This document shows, piece after piece, positions 1 through 11,722 of a stretch of DNA of 64,000 bases. The stretch lies in NCBI GenBank assembly GCA_029204225.1, contig CM055102.1:63175000-63238999 (forward strand), in the 5' to 3' direction. This stretch comes from Diphasiastrum complanatum. Taxonomy: Eukaryota > Streptophyta > Lycopodiopsida > Lycopodiales > Lycopodiaceae. Numbering within the stretch: position 1 is the first letter of the stretch; each line of letters begins with the position of its first letter. The notes below the pieces were generated by a model that was not told the DNA's origin, did no database searches, and saw only the letters and a list, made by a program, of their open reading frames with translations. Both the position numbers and the translations under genes were made by a program.

Positions 1-114
1 TTTTATCTTCAGAATCTATTAGCCTTGTCTTACTAAATCAAGAGAATTTTTGCCTCTCACTTGTTTTATAGTATCTCAACAATATTCAAATTATATCTAA
101 ATTCTTGTAATTTG

Positions 115-118
<4 letters not shown>
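1..118. other. Unassigned AT-rich sequence
   Basis: Short AT-rich stretch before the first microsatellite. No open frame, transposon motif or repeat partner recognised within the window. Confidence 0.5.

Positions 119-185
<67 letters not shown>
119..185. repeat. (TC)n microsatellite
   Basis: Uninterrupted TC dinucleotide run of about 67 bp. Runs of this type recur through the window (for example 27,174-27,292 and 28,722-28,848) and generate spurious Ser-Leu or Arg-Glu frames. Confidence 0.97.
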
Positions 186-187
<2 letters not shown>

Positions 188-930
188 AATGCAATTTTAT
201 CAAGATACTCCCTCTGCTACTGTCGTGAACATGGTTAAATTTTGACCGAATTGTATTTATCAACTCTGACCTAGAGAATGCCAACCCTATTGGTGAAACA
301 TATATAACCACATCAACAATAATCTTGCGAAGATGTTTTTTCCAAAAAAGCAAGTTTGTGATGAACGGTGAGGATTTGTTTTTCCTCAATGCTTTGGATT
401 CAATGATGGTCATCATAGTCCATAGAGGGCCTTGTTTGAATTTGAAGAAACTATAACAGATGAGATGGAGCAGCGATGTACTCCTCTCTCTTACGCCACT
501 TCCTTTATCTAAGTTCTCTTCCAAATACTATTTGTTATGAGCAAACAAACTCAATCACAGCCTACAGTGGAGTGCTGTTCCATACAGAAGTAATTTGACA
601 TTTGGAGCTCAGTTCTATCAGTTTTCACATATGTAAGAGCCGCTGGCCAGCAATCTACTTAAAGTTTGATTGTATACTCTTTAAAAGTGGTTTTTGATAT
701 GCATTTCAGAGTTTTCAAGACATATTTTTGAAGATATAAAACGAGCAATTGATATGAACAAAAGTAGAAGTTGCCAACGATGGATTGCTGGTCCATAGTA
801 GAAATGTGCCCATATATATGACCTCCTCGTAGTTTTCGCACTTTTCATAGAAATCGAGTTCAAGAGTAAGTGCAAACTGCAAACATTGTCGCATTTTTCG
901 CACTTTTCACACCAGACAAGTTCAAGAGGG
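186..930. other. No recognisable gene; unassigned
   Basis: A 112-codon minus frame (186-524) uses ordinary-looking residues but matches no family I recognise and has no supporting context. The rest is AT-rich with many stops in all frames. Probably degraded repeat DNA. I cannot assign it. Confidence 0.4.
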
Positions 931-1223
931 AGTCACTAAATGGAGTTAGTACAAGGTTTGGGACAGTCAAGGCATGTGTAGAGTTATCAATAGCAATTCT
1001 ATGAATAGAGGATCTATGCATACAGAATCTATTCTGGAGGAATCTAAGTATAGGCGAGTTAGGACCTTGCATGTTTGTGTGCATGGGTGGTTCATGGCTC
1101 TATAAGAAGAGGCCAAACTTTAGAGTTGATTGGTTGCTTCTATTTGGTTGGGCGGTTGCTCCATAGTGTGTTTCTATTGTGTTTTGTCTTGTAAGCAGGA
1201 TCTTGAGGGAGCTTCTCTTATAG
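931..1223 (+). repeat. Truncated gypsy-type LTR (3' part)
   Basis: This matches the inner and 3' parts of the LTR family seen at 9,697-10,400, 24,500-25,195 and 63,245-63,960. It contains the TATA-like CTCTATAAGAAGAGG and ends in GCTTCTCTTATA. It is followed at once by a TGGTATCAGAGC primer site, which fixes orientation and shows this is a 5' LTR. The LTR start (TGTTATGT) is missing, so the element is truncated upstream. The 3' terminus is not a canonical CA, so the exact last base is uncertain. Confidence 0.7.
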
Positions 1224-1235
1224 TGGTATCAGAGC
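1224..1235 (+). other. LTR retrotransposon primer binding site
   Basis: TGGTATCAGAGC, the sequence complementary to the 3' end of plant initiator-Met tRNA that primes minus-strand synthesis in many plant LTR elements. It sits directly after the LTR fragment. Confidence 0.85.
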
Positions 1236-2240
1236 AAGGCTTACGAAGATTGGAGCACTTGGAGTTACATCTGGATTGAAGTGTTGTTTCCTCAAGGGAG
1301 TTTTGGTTTTGGTTTCACTAGTTTATGGTTTGCAACATGCTTATCAAATATGGTGGTAGAGTGCTCTTCTACACAAGTAGTTTTTGATTTAAGATGCTGA
1401 GATTTAGGTGAATTCGATATTAATTCTTTGTCTCTTGAGAAGCTTTCATTTTGCTTTTGAATAATCTGTTTTAGGAAGATTATGTTGATTATTTTCTAGC
1501 TAAACTCTGCTTGGCAAAGAAGTTGAATGGATAACATATGTCAATTGTTGAATCCTATTTAGTAACTTTTGTTCCTTGGTAAATGGATTGTGAATCAATT
1601 TATCAAGCTGTTTGAACAAGAAGTGAATGTATTGAAGGATTCCAGGAATTGCATGTGAGTAAAGGAAGATAAGTTTATCCTCAAATTCATCTGGTTTACT
1701 TGCATTCTATAACGAAAATTGAATTTGCTGTCATTCTAACTTTAATTCAGTAAGCAGAAAACTAAAAGCTAGAGGCGCATCTACATCGGCGGTGCTCACC
1801 AACTGGTCTTACTTACCAATTCTACCTTGTTTTCACCTGAGAAAGAATCACATATGCTATGAGTCTGAGGATTTTCCGGAATCTGGCCAGCTAAGTGATG
1901 GATTCTAGTTGACAGCTAGAAGTTTAGCTAATGAATCCCTCTTGATTGCTTATGAATATGTGATTGGGAGGTTGATACAGATGGAGGAAGCTGAGGCTGT
2001 AATTCCCTGATTTGCTTGTTTGAAAGGTAGTGAATTTGCCTTGACAACGATGGGTAAGCTTCCCGAGTGGGATGCTCAGAAGTAGAGCCAGTGACCCTTG
2101 TGGAAGGATGTTTTCCTGCAGACAGATTGATGAACGCTCCCCTGTTGTGATCAATGGAGGTTTGACGCATCTAGGAAGAATCGTAGCAGACTATTCAATG
2201 CCTGAAATCGATGGTTGAATCTGGCTGAATTCATTGATCT
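1236..2240 (+). other. Retroelement leader, non-coding
   Basis: About 1 kb between the primer site and an abrupt junction with an RNase T2 fragment. Stops occur in all frames and no gag motif is visible. By position it is the 5' untranslated leader of the element whose LTR lies at 931-1,223. No second copy is recognised in the window. Confidence 0.5.
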
Positions 2241-2400
2241 GAGTAGAGGATGATGTAGGCCGTTTGAGTGTCATTCCTGCCATCCTTCAAGTGATGGAAC
2301 TCGCATTGCTGCAGGGGAAACCATGGAAAAATCTGGTCGTTCTCTCTCTCGCTGGTGGAAACCCGATGGTGATGGAAACTCGATGGTGGATGTGAAGTGA
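2241..2400 (-). pseudogene. RNase T2 gene 5' fragment (duplicated)
   Basis: This is a near-identical copy of 56,453-56,612, the segment immediately upstream of the conserved SWPGSYCDT motif of the RNase T2 gene. In minus-strand frame it ends at the codons just before that motif, so the enzyme itself is absent. The lower-coordinate junction is with retroelement leader and the upper one with the LARD-like region, exactly as in the distal copy. It marks the left edge of the direct duplication 2,241-10,451 / 56,453-64,000. Confidence 0.7.
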
Positions 2401-5400
2401 TGAGCCGGCCCTATTTTTCCTTTTTATCTTTCCTCGAAAAGATAGGGTTGTTTTTTGACAGGGCCCATGTCTTTTGTTCTTTTAAAAACCTGAGGGTTTT
2501 TGGTATGCATATGTTGGGTGTTTAAAGGTTGATTTGAAGCATGATGAGTGGTCCGCAATTTGGGGAATTGGGTGACTATCTACATCGATGCTATTACATG
2601 CTGAATTATCAAGGCTTGATTGAATTTCGACATTTAGTAGCTTTGAGTTGGTTTGAAATTGGTTTTTTAGATCAACTCCGGAGGTTAAAGTTAGTAGCAC
2701 CTCGTTATAGAAACTTTGGTCAAAGTTTGACTTTGGATTTTTTGTAGGGCTTCCCATATTAGGAGTTAAAGGAATTTGGATTTCCTTTCTCTAGGGACAA
2801 TATGCATGTTGTTGGAGCTTTATCACTTGGACATTTTTGTTAAGCCAGTTTATTTTGGAACCTTAGTACTGTTGGACCTTTGGTTAAGCTATAGTAGTTG
2901 GTTTTGGAAATGGAGTTTTTTTTAAGCTGATTTTGATAGAAAGGGATGAATGGTATGGTTCTCAGGCATATACCCAGTATAGAAACTAGATTCTTTTTAC
3001 GATGCTATTTAAACCATTTAACTCTAGAGTATTGGTACTCCCAATAAATAGAGTTAAATTGAGTTTCACGGTTTTTTCCTTTTCAAATTGATGGAATACC
3101 GATCAGTTGGTTATTATGGTTTGGTGTATTTTGAAAATTTTGAGGTTTAATCTAGATTTCAATATGGTATCTCATTATTTACAAAATCAAAGGCCCTCAA
3201 AACTATTTTTCGCTTTCTTAATTGATTCTTTACTTCTTAATAATTTTTTGAATATAAGACATCAGACTGATTTATATGAATTCTTTCCAGCATATTGAAG
3301 TTATTATTCTGAAAGGCTATTATGTCATATAAATTACTACTTATGGGAATAGACTTGAAATTCAGATTAATTCTCAGGTTAAAGTGTTTCACTTTCTTAA
3401 ACCTAAAATGACTCTTTGTGCATAAATGGATTTTGATGGAATGGTAGTTTCTCGTACTCGGGTTGAAAATATTTGAAGGAAAAGTAATACGGTGTCTCAT
3501 TATTTACAAAATCAGAGGCCCTCAAATCTATTTCTTGTTTTCTTAATTAATCCTTTACTTCTTAGTAATTTCTTGAATATAGATATCAGACTTATTTATA
3601 TCATTCTTTCCAGCATGAAGTTATTTTTTTGAAAGATTGTTATGTCATATAAATTACTACTTGTGTGAATAGACATGGAATTCAGATAAATTCTAAGGTT
3701 AAATTGTTTCAATTTCTTAAACCTAGAATATCTCTATTGCATAAATGGGTTTCGATAAAATAGTAGTTTCTATCACTCAGATTGGAAATATTTGAAAGAA
3801 AAGTCTTATTTGTAATGAAGTGAATCTTTTAGTGATTTTCTTGGATTTAAATTTTCTCATATATCATCTTTCCAGTTAATTTTTATTGAAATTGATAATT
3901 TCTTTAAAAGGAGGGGTGGAGTGATGGGATAAAATTCTATTTAGAAATCTGTGGGTTGCATAGTTTTTGGAAGAGAACCAGCCAGGGTATAGAAATGAGA
4001 TTTGATCTGAAAGGAATTTCGGATAGAGTCAGAGTAAGATACATAATTGGAACTTCTTGAATAAGTGGAATTCTCTAGGGATTGTGTGGACAATTTGGAA
4101 CTAGAACAGGTTTCATATTGGAATCATTATCTATAAGTGGTACAGTGAAAGGTCAAAGGTCACCTATTCCATTTTGATTGGAATAGGAGTAAGTTTGATC
4201 AGAATTTAAGTCAAAGAGTTATGTATTGGATGAACCTAATTTTATTTTTAGTACTAGGATCAGTGAGGGGTTGATTGAGTGGAAGAAATTATGTAATTAG
4301 AGGTACGTTGGATTGAAAAACTGTTGAGAGTGAATGTTATTCGTCTCAGAGATTTCTTGAATATGTTATTTACTCATGAGAAATAGAAAATCTTTGGTAG
4401 TTGAGTTACAAGATCTCAGTGAGATATGTGAGTAACGTATGTGGATCCTGGAGGAATATGCCAGATAAGAAGTGTTTATGTATTGGATCATAGTGAGATT
4501 ATTTACTTATGTGCACGACTAATCTTGTATGAATCTACTGTGTATTCCTGGTTAGTAGAGCTATTTGGTGCACTTAACCTATTCGGTGAACATAGACATC
4601 TGGTCAAGTATTGTTTTGACAGATACTTGTAGAGTTAACAAATCTTTGGATGAAGATTTATGAGTGATTTGTATATGGATCGAAATGTGGTGTTGTACGG
4701 TAGAAACCTATAGTTTTGATTTGTATTGCTTGTAAGACGCATGATTAGTGAATCTTCATCAGTTAAAATTATGTGCATTGGATATATAGTATTCTTGCTA
4801 GAGTATTCCTTAGTTAGGGAATGGACTTAGATCATTAGTGATTGTATCCCAGTGAGCTCAAATGGATAACGAATCATAATGAATGCGAGAATAATAACTG
4901 AATTGTATTAAGCAGATCTTTGGATATCTAGATTTAGTTCTAGATAGTGAATCTAAAATTTTTGTGGTTGAAGATGAGTGTCATTTTGGTATGCATTCAG
5001 TCTTTAATTACCAGTGGTTTATAGTGACTTGAATCTTGCACTTCAGTTAAAGAATCCTATTTGAAGAATATTCATAAATCCAGTATTTTCTTAGTGGAAA
5101 GATTTTGGATTGATTCTTACTTTTCCTGAGTTATGTTGGACATATACTCCAGTATCCTATAAACTATTAAGTATGGTTTTTTATTCCTGAAAATTATGAT
5201 TGACGAATCATACGAATCTAGATATTTATGATTGACGGATCAAAAATAGATACTTAATTATTGTTAGAGGATTATAGGGAATTGTGATGACTAAATCTTG
5301 ATCTATTGATTGAGTAAGAATTCAAATCAATGTTTTGAATCTCTTTACTCCAGTATTTTATTGAGAACCTATGGATCTCATAGACATTCTCACAAGGGAA

Positions 5401-6000
5401 GTTATTTTACTTGTAGAGAATTTAATTTACCTAGTGGATGTTATGTCTGCTACACTTTATGGTCTGCAGATGCTTGAGTACAATTTTCTTTTGATTAGAT
5501 CTCTAGTTATCATAGGAGACAGACAAATCTATTAAGATGAATGGGTGCTATTTTCTTGCATTTAATGCTAGAAGTAGGAGCATTTAATTCAAAAGAGTAT
5601 TTAGAATATTCAGAGTTGAGTTTTAATCATTTTATATCTTAATGACTCTCCTAGAGATTCTAGTTGAATGAATTATCATATCTTAGAATTTGGATTCTAA
5701 GGATATTTGTACTTGAAGCTTATGAATTATCTTTTAGAATTGTGGATAATTTCATATTGTAATTATAATTATCTTATTATTTTTTAGCTTTAATTTCCTG
5801 AGTTAGGTAATATTTCACCCATTGTTTCATGTAAGTGCTTTACATGAAGGTGATGTTACTAACTTGTGGTGAATGTAACCCAGATGGAAAATTTATCGCT
5901 TAGTGTATTTTTCAAACCTGAGTTGTACTCTAGTGCAGAGATTATCGCTTGGAAAATAGGATTACTTTTGAGTACTTGTTTGATGTAAAAGTTAGACTAA
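2401..6000 (+). repeat. LARD-like non-coding internal region
   Basis: A 3.6 kb AT-rich region with no long frame, yet well preserved in other copies: 56,613-60,229 (full), 15,497-17,250 (middle), 22,521-22,964 (3' end), 25,255-25,640 (inverted piece) and 11,938-12,130 (inverted 3' end). The 22,521 copy leads into a polypurine tract and the start of the same LTR that flanks the integrase pseudogenes. I therefore infer the internal domain of a large non-autonomous gypsy derivative. It contains short internal near-repeats, for example at 3,107-3,300 and 3,485-3,660. It could instead be heavily decayed pol. Confidence 0.55.
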
Positions 6001-7440
6001 CATCAAAGTACTCAACAGCAATATCAAAACATGCAACATCATCGGCAGTAGTAGCAGTGCATACTATATCAGTATCAAAACATTGAACAATATCCGGTAG
6101 CACCATCAAAGCATGCAACGACATCGACAATAGTATCATAGCATGCTATATCAGTGTCAAGGACCATATTAGCCGCAACCTGTATAAGGGGACCTATGTG
6201 ACTCTGACTCACTATGGGATACAATGACGAGCTCATGTAGATTAATAACTATCTTAAGTAAATTAGGCAAGTCGCTCACATTGTGTGATATAAAATCATC
6301 CTCATGTGTATCACTAGCAATGTATCTCTATTTGTCATTCACAAGAAAATGGAACCTCACATATGGAAGAATGCTCAGGAGGGAAATTAGAAGGAGTAGA
6401 ACTCTCAAGACCTATGATACCACTCGTAAGAGTGAGAGGAGGAACAAATGCAGAATCATCATCGAAATATATAAGAAGGCGAAGTACAGGTAGAAAGTCA
6501 TGCCATTCAGAGATAGGCAGATGAGAATGGACATAGACAAACCACTTCGACCTAGCAAAACCCTTTAAAAGAAACATTGCATCAAGAATCTTAATAGGAC
6601 TTGGACAAGTTGGCCGAGAAGTATCAAAGTAATACTGAAGATGTGTGATCCATCTGTCGAGCATATGTTCAGATGGTTTATCACTATTGAAATATAAAGA
6701 TAAAAGTAAAGAGATCGAAAATCACAATTCATGATAGCAGCATGAAGTAGCAGAGCATACTATATAGTAGCAGAGCATACTATATCAGTATCAAAACATG
6801 GAACAATATTATAGCATGCAACAACATCGGTAGCACCATGAAAGCATGCAACGACATCAACAATAGTATCATAGCATGCTATATCAGTGTCAAGGACCAT
6901 ATTAGCCACAACCTGTATAAGTGAATCAACATTAGTAGGAACCTTTGTGACTCTGACTCACTATGGGATACAATGACGAGCTCAGGTAGATTAATAACTA
7001 TCTCAAGTAAATCAGGCAAGTTGCTCACATTGTGTGATATGAAATCATCCTCATGTGTATCGCTAGCAATGTATGACACTATCTCTATTTGTCCTTCACA
7101 AGAAAATGGAACCTCACATATGGAAGAATGCTCAGGAGGGGAATCAGAAGGAGTAGAACTCTCATTTGTTCCTCCTCTCACTCGTAAGAGTGAGAGGAGT
7201 GAGAGGAGGAACAAATGTAGAATCATCATCGAATTATATAAGAAGGCGAAGTACAGGTAGAAAGTCATGCCACTCAGAGATAGGCAGATGAGAATGGACA
7301 TAGACAAACCACTTCGACCTAGCAAAACCCTTTAAAAGAAACATTGCATCAAGAATCTTAATAGGACTTGGACAAGTTGGCCGAGAAGTATCAAAGTAAT
7401 ACTGAAGACGTGTGACCCATTTGTTGAACATATGTTCAGA
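6001..7440 (-). pseudogene. Gag-like retroelement fragments, antisense
   Basis: Two partial minus-strand frames (ending near 6,664 and 7,431) share a segment resembling plant gypsy gag: a W..RLQYYFDTS region, then a KILDAMFLLKGFARSKW stretch, then an SEWHDFL region, in the order expected for a gag domain. Frames are interrupted and the second copy is a local duplicate. Flanking 6,001-6,170 and 6,720-6,900 carry the Cys/Asp-rich coding repeat also found at 21,640-21,840. No protease or polymerase follows. The gypsy-type assignment is by pattern only. Confidence 0.5.
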
Positions 7441-7445
7441 TGGTT
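6180..7445. repeat. Local tandem duplication of gag-like segment
   Basis: About 540 bp at 6,180-6,720 is repeated directly at 6,890-7,445, both containing the gag-like coding piece and the ATGTTCAGATGG edge. The distal duplicate (60,420-60,960) has only one copy, so the tandem event probably happened after, or was lost from one side of, the large duplication. Confidence 0.8.
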
Positions 7446-8270
7446 TATCACTATTAAAATAAAAAGATAAAATTAAAGAGACCGAAAATCACAATTCATG
7501 ATAAAAAGTAAAATTAAAAGTAATTGAAAATAATATGTGACCCAATGATCCAAATAATTTGGATTTTATTTATTTATTTCTATAATGGAACGTAGCAAAT
7601 GACGACAAACGAAAAAGTAAAAAACGAAATCAATGATAAAAATGAACTATGGAATCGAAACGCAAATGGAACGAAACTTAATAAGAAATAAAGAAAGACA
7701 AACTACAAAATGGAAACAAAATAACAAGACAATAGCCATAGGCAAAAAGTAAAGCCAGGCAAGACGCTAATGAAGTGGACAAACTGAAGGAGAGGACATA
7801 AGTCATCACAACAGGTATGCCAATGAAAAGACGTGACAAAGTCTGTTAAAGAAAAAAAAAGAGAAATGACAAATAATGTAAGTAGCACCTCAAAACTACA
7901 ATCGAAAACATGCTGAAAATAGTAGTAAAATGGAGAGATATCAGGCAGCCACCAAATAGAGATAAGAGGGGCCTGCAAAAACAACCAAATAATGAGAGAA
8001 AGAAGTAGCAAGTAGTGGAGTATATGGCTGGAAAATGGATAGCCAAGTAAGGAAGGTGAGTGCCAAAAAGAGAGGGTTGCAGCTAGCAAGCAAAGCTAGA
8101 AAATTAGTAGAAAGAAGGTGGAGACAATGCAAGGAGGGGTGGGCTAGGAAAGAGTACAAATAGATTGAGTTGTGGACAACAAGCAACAACTAAAGTAGGG
8201 TGTTGGAAGTAAGTGATGGTGGGTTGAAAATTGGCACTAGGTGGGCAGCAGTAGGGTGCCAATCCTCCAA
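7441..8270 (-). other. Antisense retroelement leader
   Basis: Minus-strand frames of 60-128 codons here are rich in Leu, Phe and Ser and resemble the hydrophobic low-complexity frames in the leader at 20,805-21,389. The region lies upstream of the gag-like fragment in its reading direction, so a 5' leader is the simplest reading. A near-identical copy lies at 60,931-61,800. No function is assignable to the frames. Confidence 0.4.
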
Positions 8271-9644
8271 ACAATAGTGACTCTTAGAATTGTGAACATA
8301 GTAGCATATGCGTCAAATTTATATGCATAGTATAATACCTGATTATGTGCTGAAGATTCTTCTTGAGAGGTAGTCATGATTATCCTTCTAATATGAGAAC
8401 ATTTAGTAATTTGCAATAAGTTGAGCTTGAATCCATACGATTTTACAGCATACACCTACCTTTGATAATGGTTTTTGCCCAAAATGGCTGGGGCAAAAGC
8501 TTGATGTCTACAACAAATGGCCCATATGCATAATGGTTTAAACAAAGCTGTATAAAAATAGTACATAGTACCATAAAGTGAAACAAGTTTTAGAAAACTC
8601 ATTGTTACTTGCCAACATCACACAAAACAAAATCGCACGAGTTAGGTCGATGAGGAAGACAGGTGTCATAGTTGAGCATAAGTTGTTATCGATGTCCGAA
8701 ACAAGACTCACTATCAACTAAACTGAAATGTATCATAATTAATCCAATCTTCTCTACCATTATCTTATCATGTCGTAATACTTTCCTAGTATCATCATAT
8801 CAGGATATCCGCCATATCGATCAGTTTTAGACAAGTAATCGTATCATTACAATACAATCGTCTAACATCCTATGAAGGAGCCATAATCATTTACTAAAAA
8901 GGTCTGGTTTGGTCATAGAAGTTGGTATCAGGACACATTTGTGCCATATTGAACCAATTGGTACCAATAATGAACTTGGTAGCCAATGGACTCTATGAAA
9001 CAATCCTTGGGCAAATCCATGCCATTCAAGCTAACCTGGGCAAATCCATGCCATTAAATTTTACCAAACCCAACACCGATTCAAACTAAACAGATGCACA
9101 ATCCTACAAACCACTATGACATTACTATAGTCCAATAACATGTCTTTTTGTAACAAGTAGGATGTGGTCGTCCTCGTTGGTATCATGGTAAATTCATACC
9201 ATCCTAAACTGTAACATTGTCAAGTTTGTCATGTACGATCGTGGAATAGTATGATCATATCCATGCTTTCCAGACCTACCAACAACCTATCTTACTTATA
9301 ATCAAGTGTAGATACCACTTACTTTTAATATGGTTCTTTCTTACAGTCCAGACATTGCATATAAGTCGATCACTATTATTCTTTCCAACGTAGAAACCCT
9401 AATTTTTTTTATGCCAATTTGATTATGGCTTTTTCAGTTTCAAATCAAGCAAATTAAAGTAGTATTAGATTGAAAGACGCAAATAATGCTTAAGAACAAA
9501 CTGAGTGTTTTTAGTTCAACCGACTCTTAGAATTGTGAACATAGTAGCATATGCGTCAAGAGGTATGCATAGTATAATACTTGAATACATGCTGAATATT
9601 TTGCATGAGGGGTAGTCAAGATTGTATTTCTAACATGAAAGCAT
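8271..9644. repeat. Non-coding repeat block with E-family piece
   Basis: No gene is visible. A piece near 8,550-8,720, including GAGGAAGACAGGTGTCATAG, matches the repeat family at 17,471-17,800, 40,480-40,930 and 43,640-43,890 (here called E). The part 9,209-9,644 recurs directly at 15,057-15,496 and 62,733-63,190. The motif CAAATCCATGCCATT occurs twice near 9,013-9,057. Confidence 0.6.
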
Positions 9645-9696
9645 TTAGTAATTTGCAATGAGTTGAGCTTGAATCCATACTATTTTACATCATACA

Positions 9697-10042
9697 TATA
9701 AGAGAAGCTCCCTCAAGATCCTACTTACAAAACAAAACACAATAGAAAACACACTATGGAGCAACTGCCCAACCAAATAGAAGCAACCAATCAACTCTAG
9801 AAGCTTTAACCCCCAAGCCAAGGAGTAGGAAGCATGAAGGTAGAGTGAAACCCTGGCACTGAATCCATCACAAATATGAGGAGTAGGGCGAGTTTGGCCT
9901 CTTCTTATAGAGCCATGAACCACCCGTGCATACAGACATGCAAGGTCCTAACTCTCCTATATCTAGATTCCTCCAGAATAGATTCTCTATGCATAGATCC
10001 TCTATTCATAGAATTGCTATTGATAACTCTACACATGCCTTG
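9697..10042 (-). repeat. Gypsy-type LTR, inner and 3' part, minus
   Basis: The reverse complement of the LTR body seen at 24,840-25,187. It includes the antisense TATA-like CCTCTTCTTATAGAG near 9,897-9,911 and the LTR 3' end TATAAGAGAAGC at 9,697. It stops abruptly at 10,042 against a plus-oriented LTR start of the same family. Confidence 0.7.
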
Positions 10043-10248
10043 TGTTATGTCCATGACCAGTACATAGGATACAATATACTCCTAGTCTTGGAAACATAGT
10101 ACTCCAGTGAAACAAGCTGTTAGTTATGCCACATCATACTGGACGTGACCAGAAAGTAACTAATATCCTTGTGAGGCCCAGAACTCACTAAATGGAGTTT
10201 AGCCAAGGTATGAGGTAGTGTATGCATGTGTAGAGTTATCAATGGCAA
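10043..10248 (+). repeat. Gypsy-type LTR 5' part, plus
   Basis: Begins TGTTATGTCCATGACCAG and contains the half-palindrome around CATCATACTGGACGTGACC. It breaks at 10,248 inside the LTR, where the sequence switches to the opposite orientation. Confidence 0.7.
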
Positions 10249-10405
10249 GCTCCTTAGATCCTGCTTACAAATCCTAAACACAAAGGATAACACATTGTAG
10301 AGAAACCACCCAACCAAGTAGAAGCATCCAATCAATCTCTAGAAGCCTCACCCCCAAGAACAAGAAGCATGAATGTAGAGTGAGAGCCTGACAATGAATC
10401 AAGAA
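10249..10405 (-). repeat. Gypsy-type LTR 3' part, minus
   Basis: A second minus-oriented 3' LTR piece, diverged from 9,697-9,850 (GATCCTGCTTACAAATCC against GATCCTACTTACAAAAC). It abuts the truncated start of the integrase pseudogene. With its two neighbours it makes a minus/plus/minus LTR mosaic, copied at 24,500-25,195 and 63,245-63,960. Confidence 0.65.
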
Positions 10406-10410
10406 TCATG

Positions 10411-11697
10411 ATGAGGTCAAACGGAAGATTTTGTTTGAATGTCATGACATACCTTGTGCAGGACATCCCGGAATACACAGGACTCTGTACTTGGTTAAGA
10501 TGGAAATTTATTGGCCAAAGCTCAAGCCGTATGTCGAGTCATATGTTGTTAAATGCAAGCCTTGTCCACTAGCAAAGGCTGAACGCCATAAGGCTGGTGG
10601 TTTGTTGCATCCATTAGATATCCTAGATAAGAAATGAGAAAGCATATCTATGGATTTTGTAGTTGGACTTCCAAAGACCCAACGACAAAATGATTCAATT
10701 TGGGTTGTAGTGGATCGGTCAACTAAGTTAGCTGCATTCATACCAGTCAAGTCAACTATAAAGGCTTCTGATTTAGCCCAAGTCTTTGTTGAAATATTAT
10801 TTCGGTTGTATGGTCTGCCAAGTGACATTGTTAGTGATAGAGATCCTAAGCTCACAGGTCACTTTTGGTCAGCAGTATTCCATAAATTGGAAACTTCTTT
10901 GAGTTTAAGTTCTTCTGATCATCCTGAATCAGATGGCCAGACAGAAAAGGATTAATCAAATTATGGAAGATATTTTGAGGACGTATGTTTCTCATAGGCA
11001 ATCTCATTGGAAAGATTATCTCCCACTGGTTGAGTTTGCATATAATAGTAGAAAACATTCTGCTACAGGTTACAGTCCTTTTATGCTTATGTACAGTTTT
11101 CAACCTAGATCTCCAGTAAATGTTGAGACGAAGTCTGTTAAGATCCAGAAGGTTGCTGATTTTTTGCATGATATGCAAGAAATGTTGCAAGTGGCTAAGG
11201 ATAGTATCCGAAGTGCTCAGGATAGAGCTAAACACTATACTGATCTTAAGAGATCTCCAAGAGATTTTAAAGTTGATGACTGGATATATCTTAGGATTCC
11301 AGAAGATTCTAAGACCTTACATACATGGAAGCATTATAAGCTATCTACCCATTATTGTGGACCTTTCAAGTTTGTACGTAGAATTGGTTCTTTGGCGTAT
11401 GAACTTGATCGTCAAGGAAAATCGACTACGCACCCAATATTTCATGTAAGTCATTTGAAACTAAGTTTACATGATGGTGATACAGTTGGATAGGATGAGG
11501 ATTTATCCCATTTGGAAGATTTGTCGCTTAGTGCACCTTTGGAACCTGAGAAAGTGCTAAGAACCAGAGATAAACAATTGAGAAATCGTTCTATCTCTGA
11601 GTGTTTAATTTGGTGGAAGGGTCATACTGAGGATGATGATTCGTGGGAGAGAGTTGATAGCATAAAGAAGAAATTTCCGAATTTTAGTTTCTAAGGA
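10411..11697 (+). pseudogene. Chromovirus (Ty3/gypsy) integrase-chromodomain
   Basis: This is the C-terminal end of a gypsy polyprotein, which inserts element DNA into the host chromosome. In order: an HHCC zinc-binding region (ECHDIPCAGHPG then CKPC), the integrase core with MDFVVGLP (first Asp), VSDRDPK (second Asp) and DGQTE (catalytic Glu), an integrase C-terminal module (IFHVSHLK), and a chromodomain ending CLIWWKGHTEDDDSWE. Lesions: a TGA at about 10,636 where Trp is expected, a one-base expansion in an A-run near 10,945 that shifts frame, and a TAG at about 11,491. Reverse transcriptase and protease are missing. The same lesions occur in the inverted copy at 23,198-24,490. Confidence 0.88.
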
Positions 11698-11707
11698 TAG
11701 AAACAGT

Positions 11708-11722
11708 TTAAGGAGGAAAGAA
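11708..11722 (+). other. Polypurine tract
   Basis: TTAAGGAGGAAAGAA immediately before the LTR start TGTTATGT at 11,723. This is the expected plus-strand priming site at the 3' end of an LTR element, just after the chromodomain stop. Confidence 0.75.

Larger units (their letters stand above)
2241..10451 (+). repeat. Direct segmental duplication, copy 1
   Basis: Matches 56,453-64,000 in the same orientation at high identity with small indels. The partner runs off the window end. This copy is about 0.7 kb longer because of a local duplication of antisense gag-like sequence at 6,180-7,445. It contains an RNase fragment, LARD-like DNA, an antisense gag/leader, an E-family repeat and an LTR mosaic. 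Confidence 0.9.

Noticed and set aside
1224-1235. Initiator tRNA-like sequence
   Set aside because: Only the 12-base complement of a tRNA 3' end, adjacent to an LTR: a primer site, not a tRNA gene. No cloverleaf tRNA was noticed in the window, but a dedicated search was not possible.
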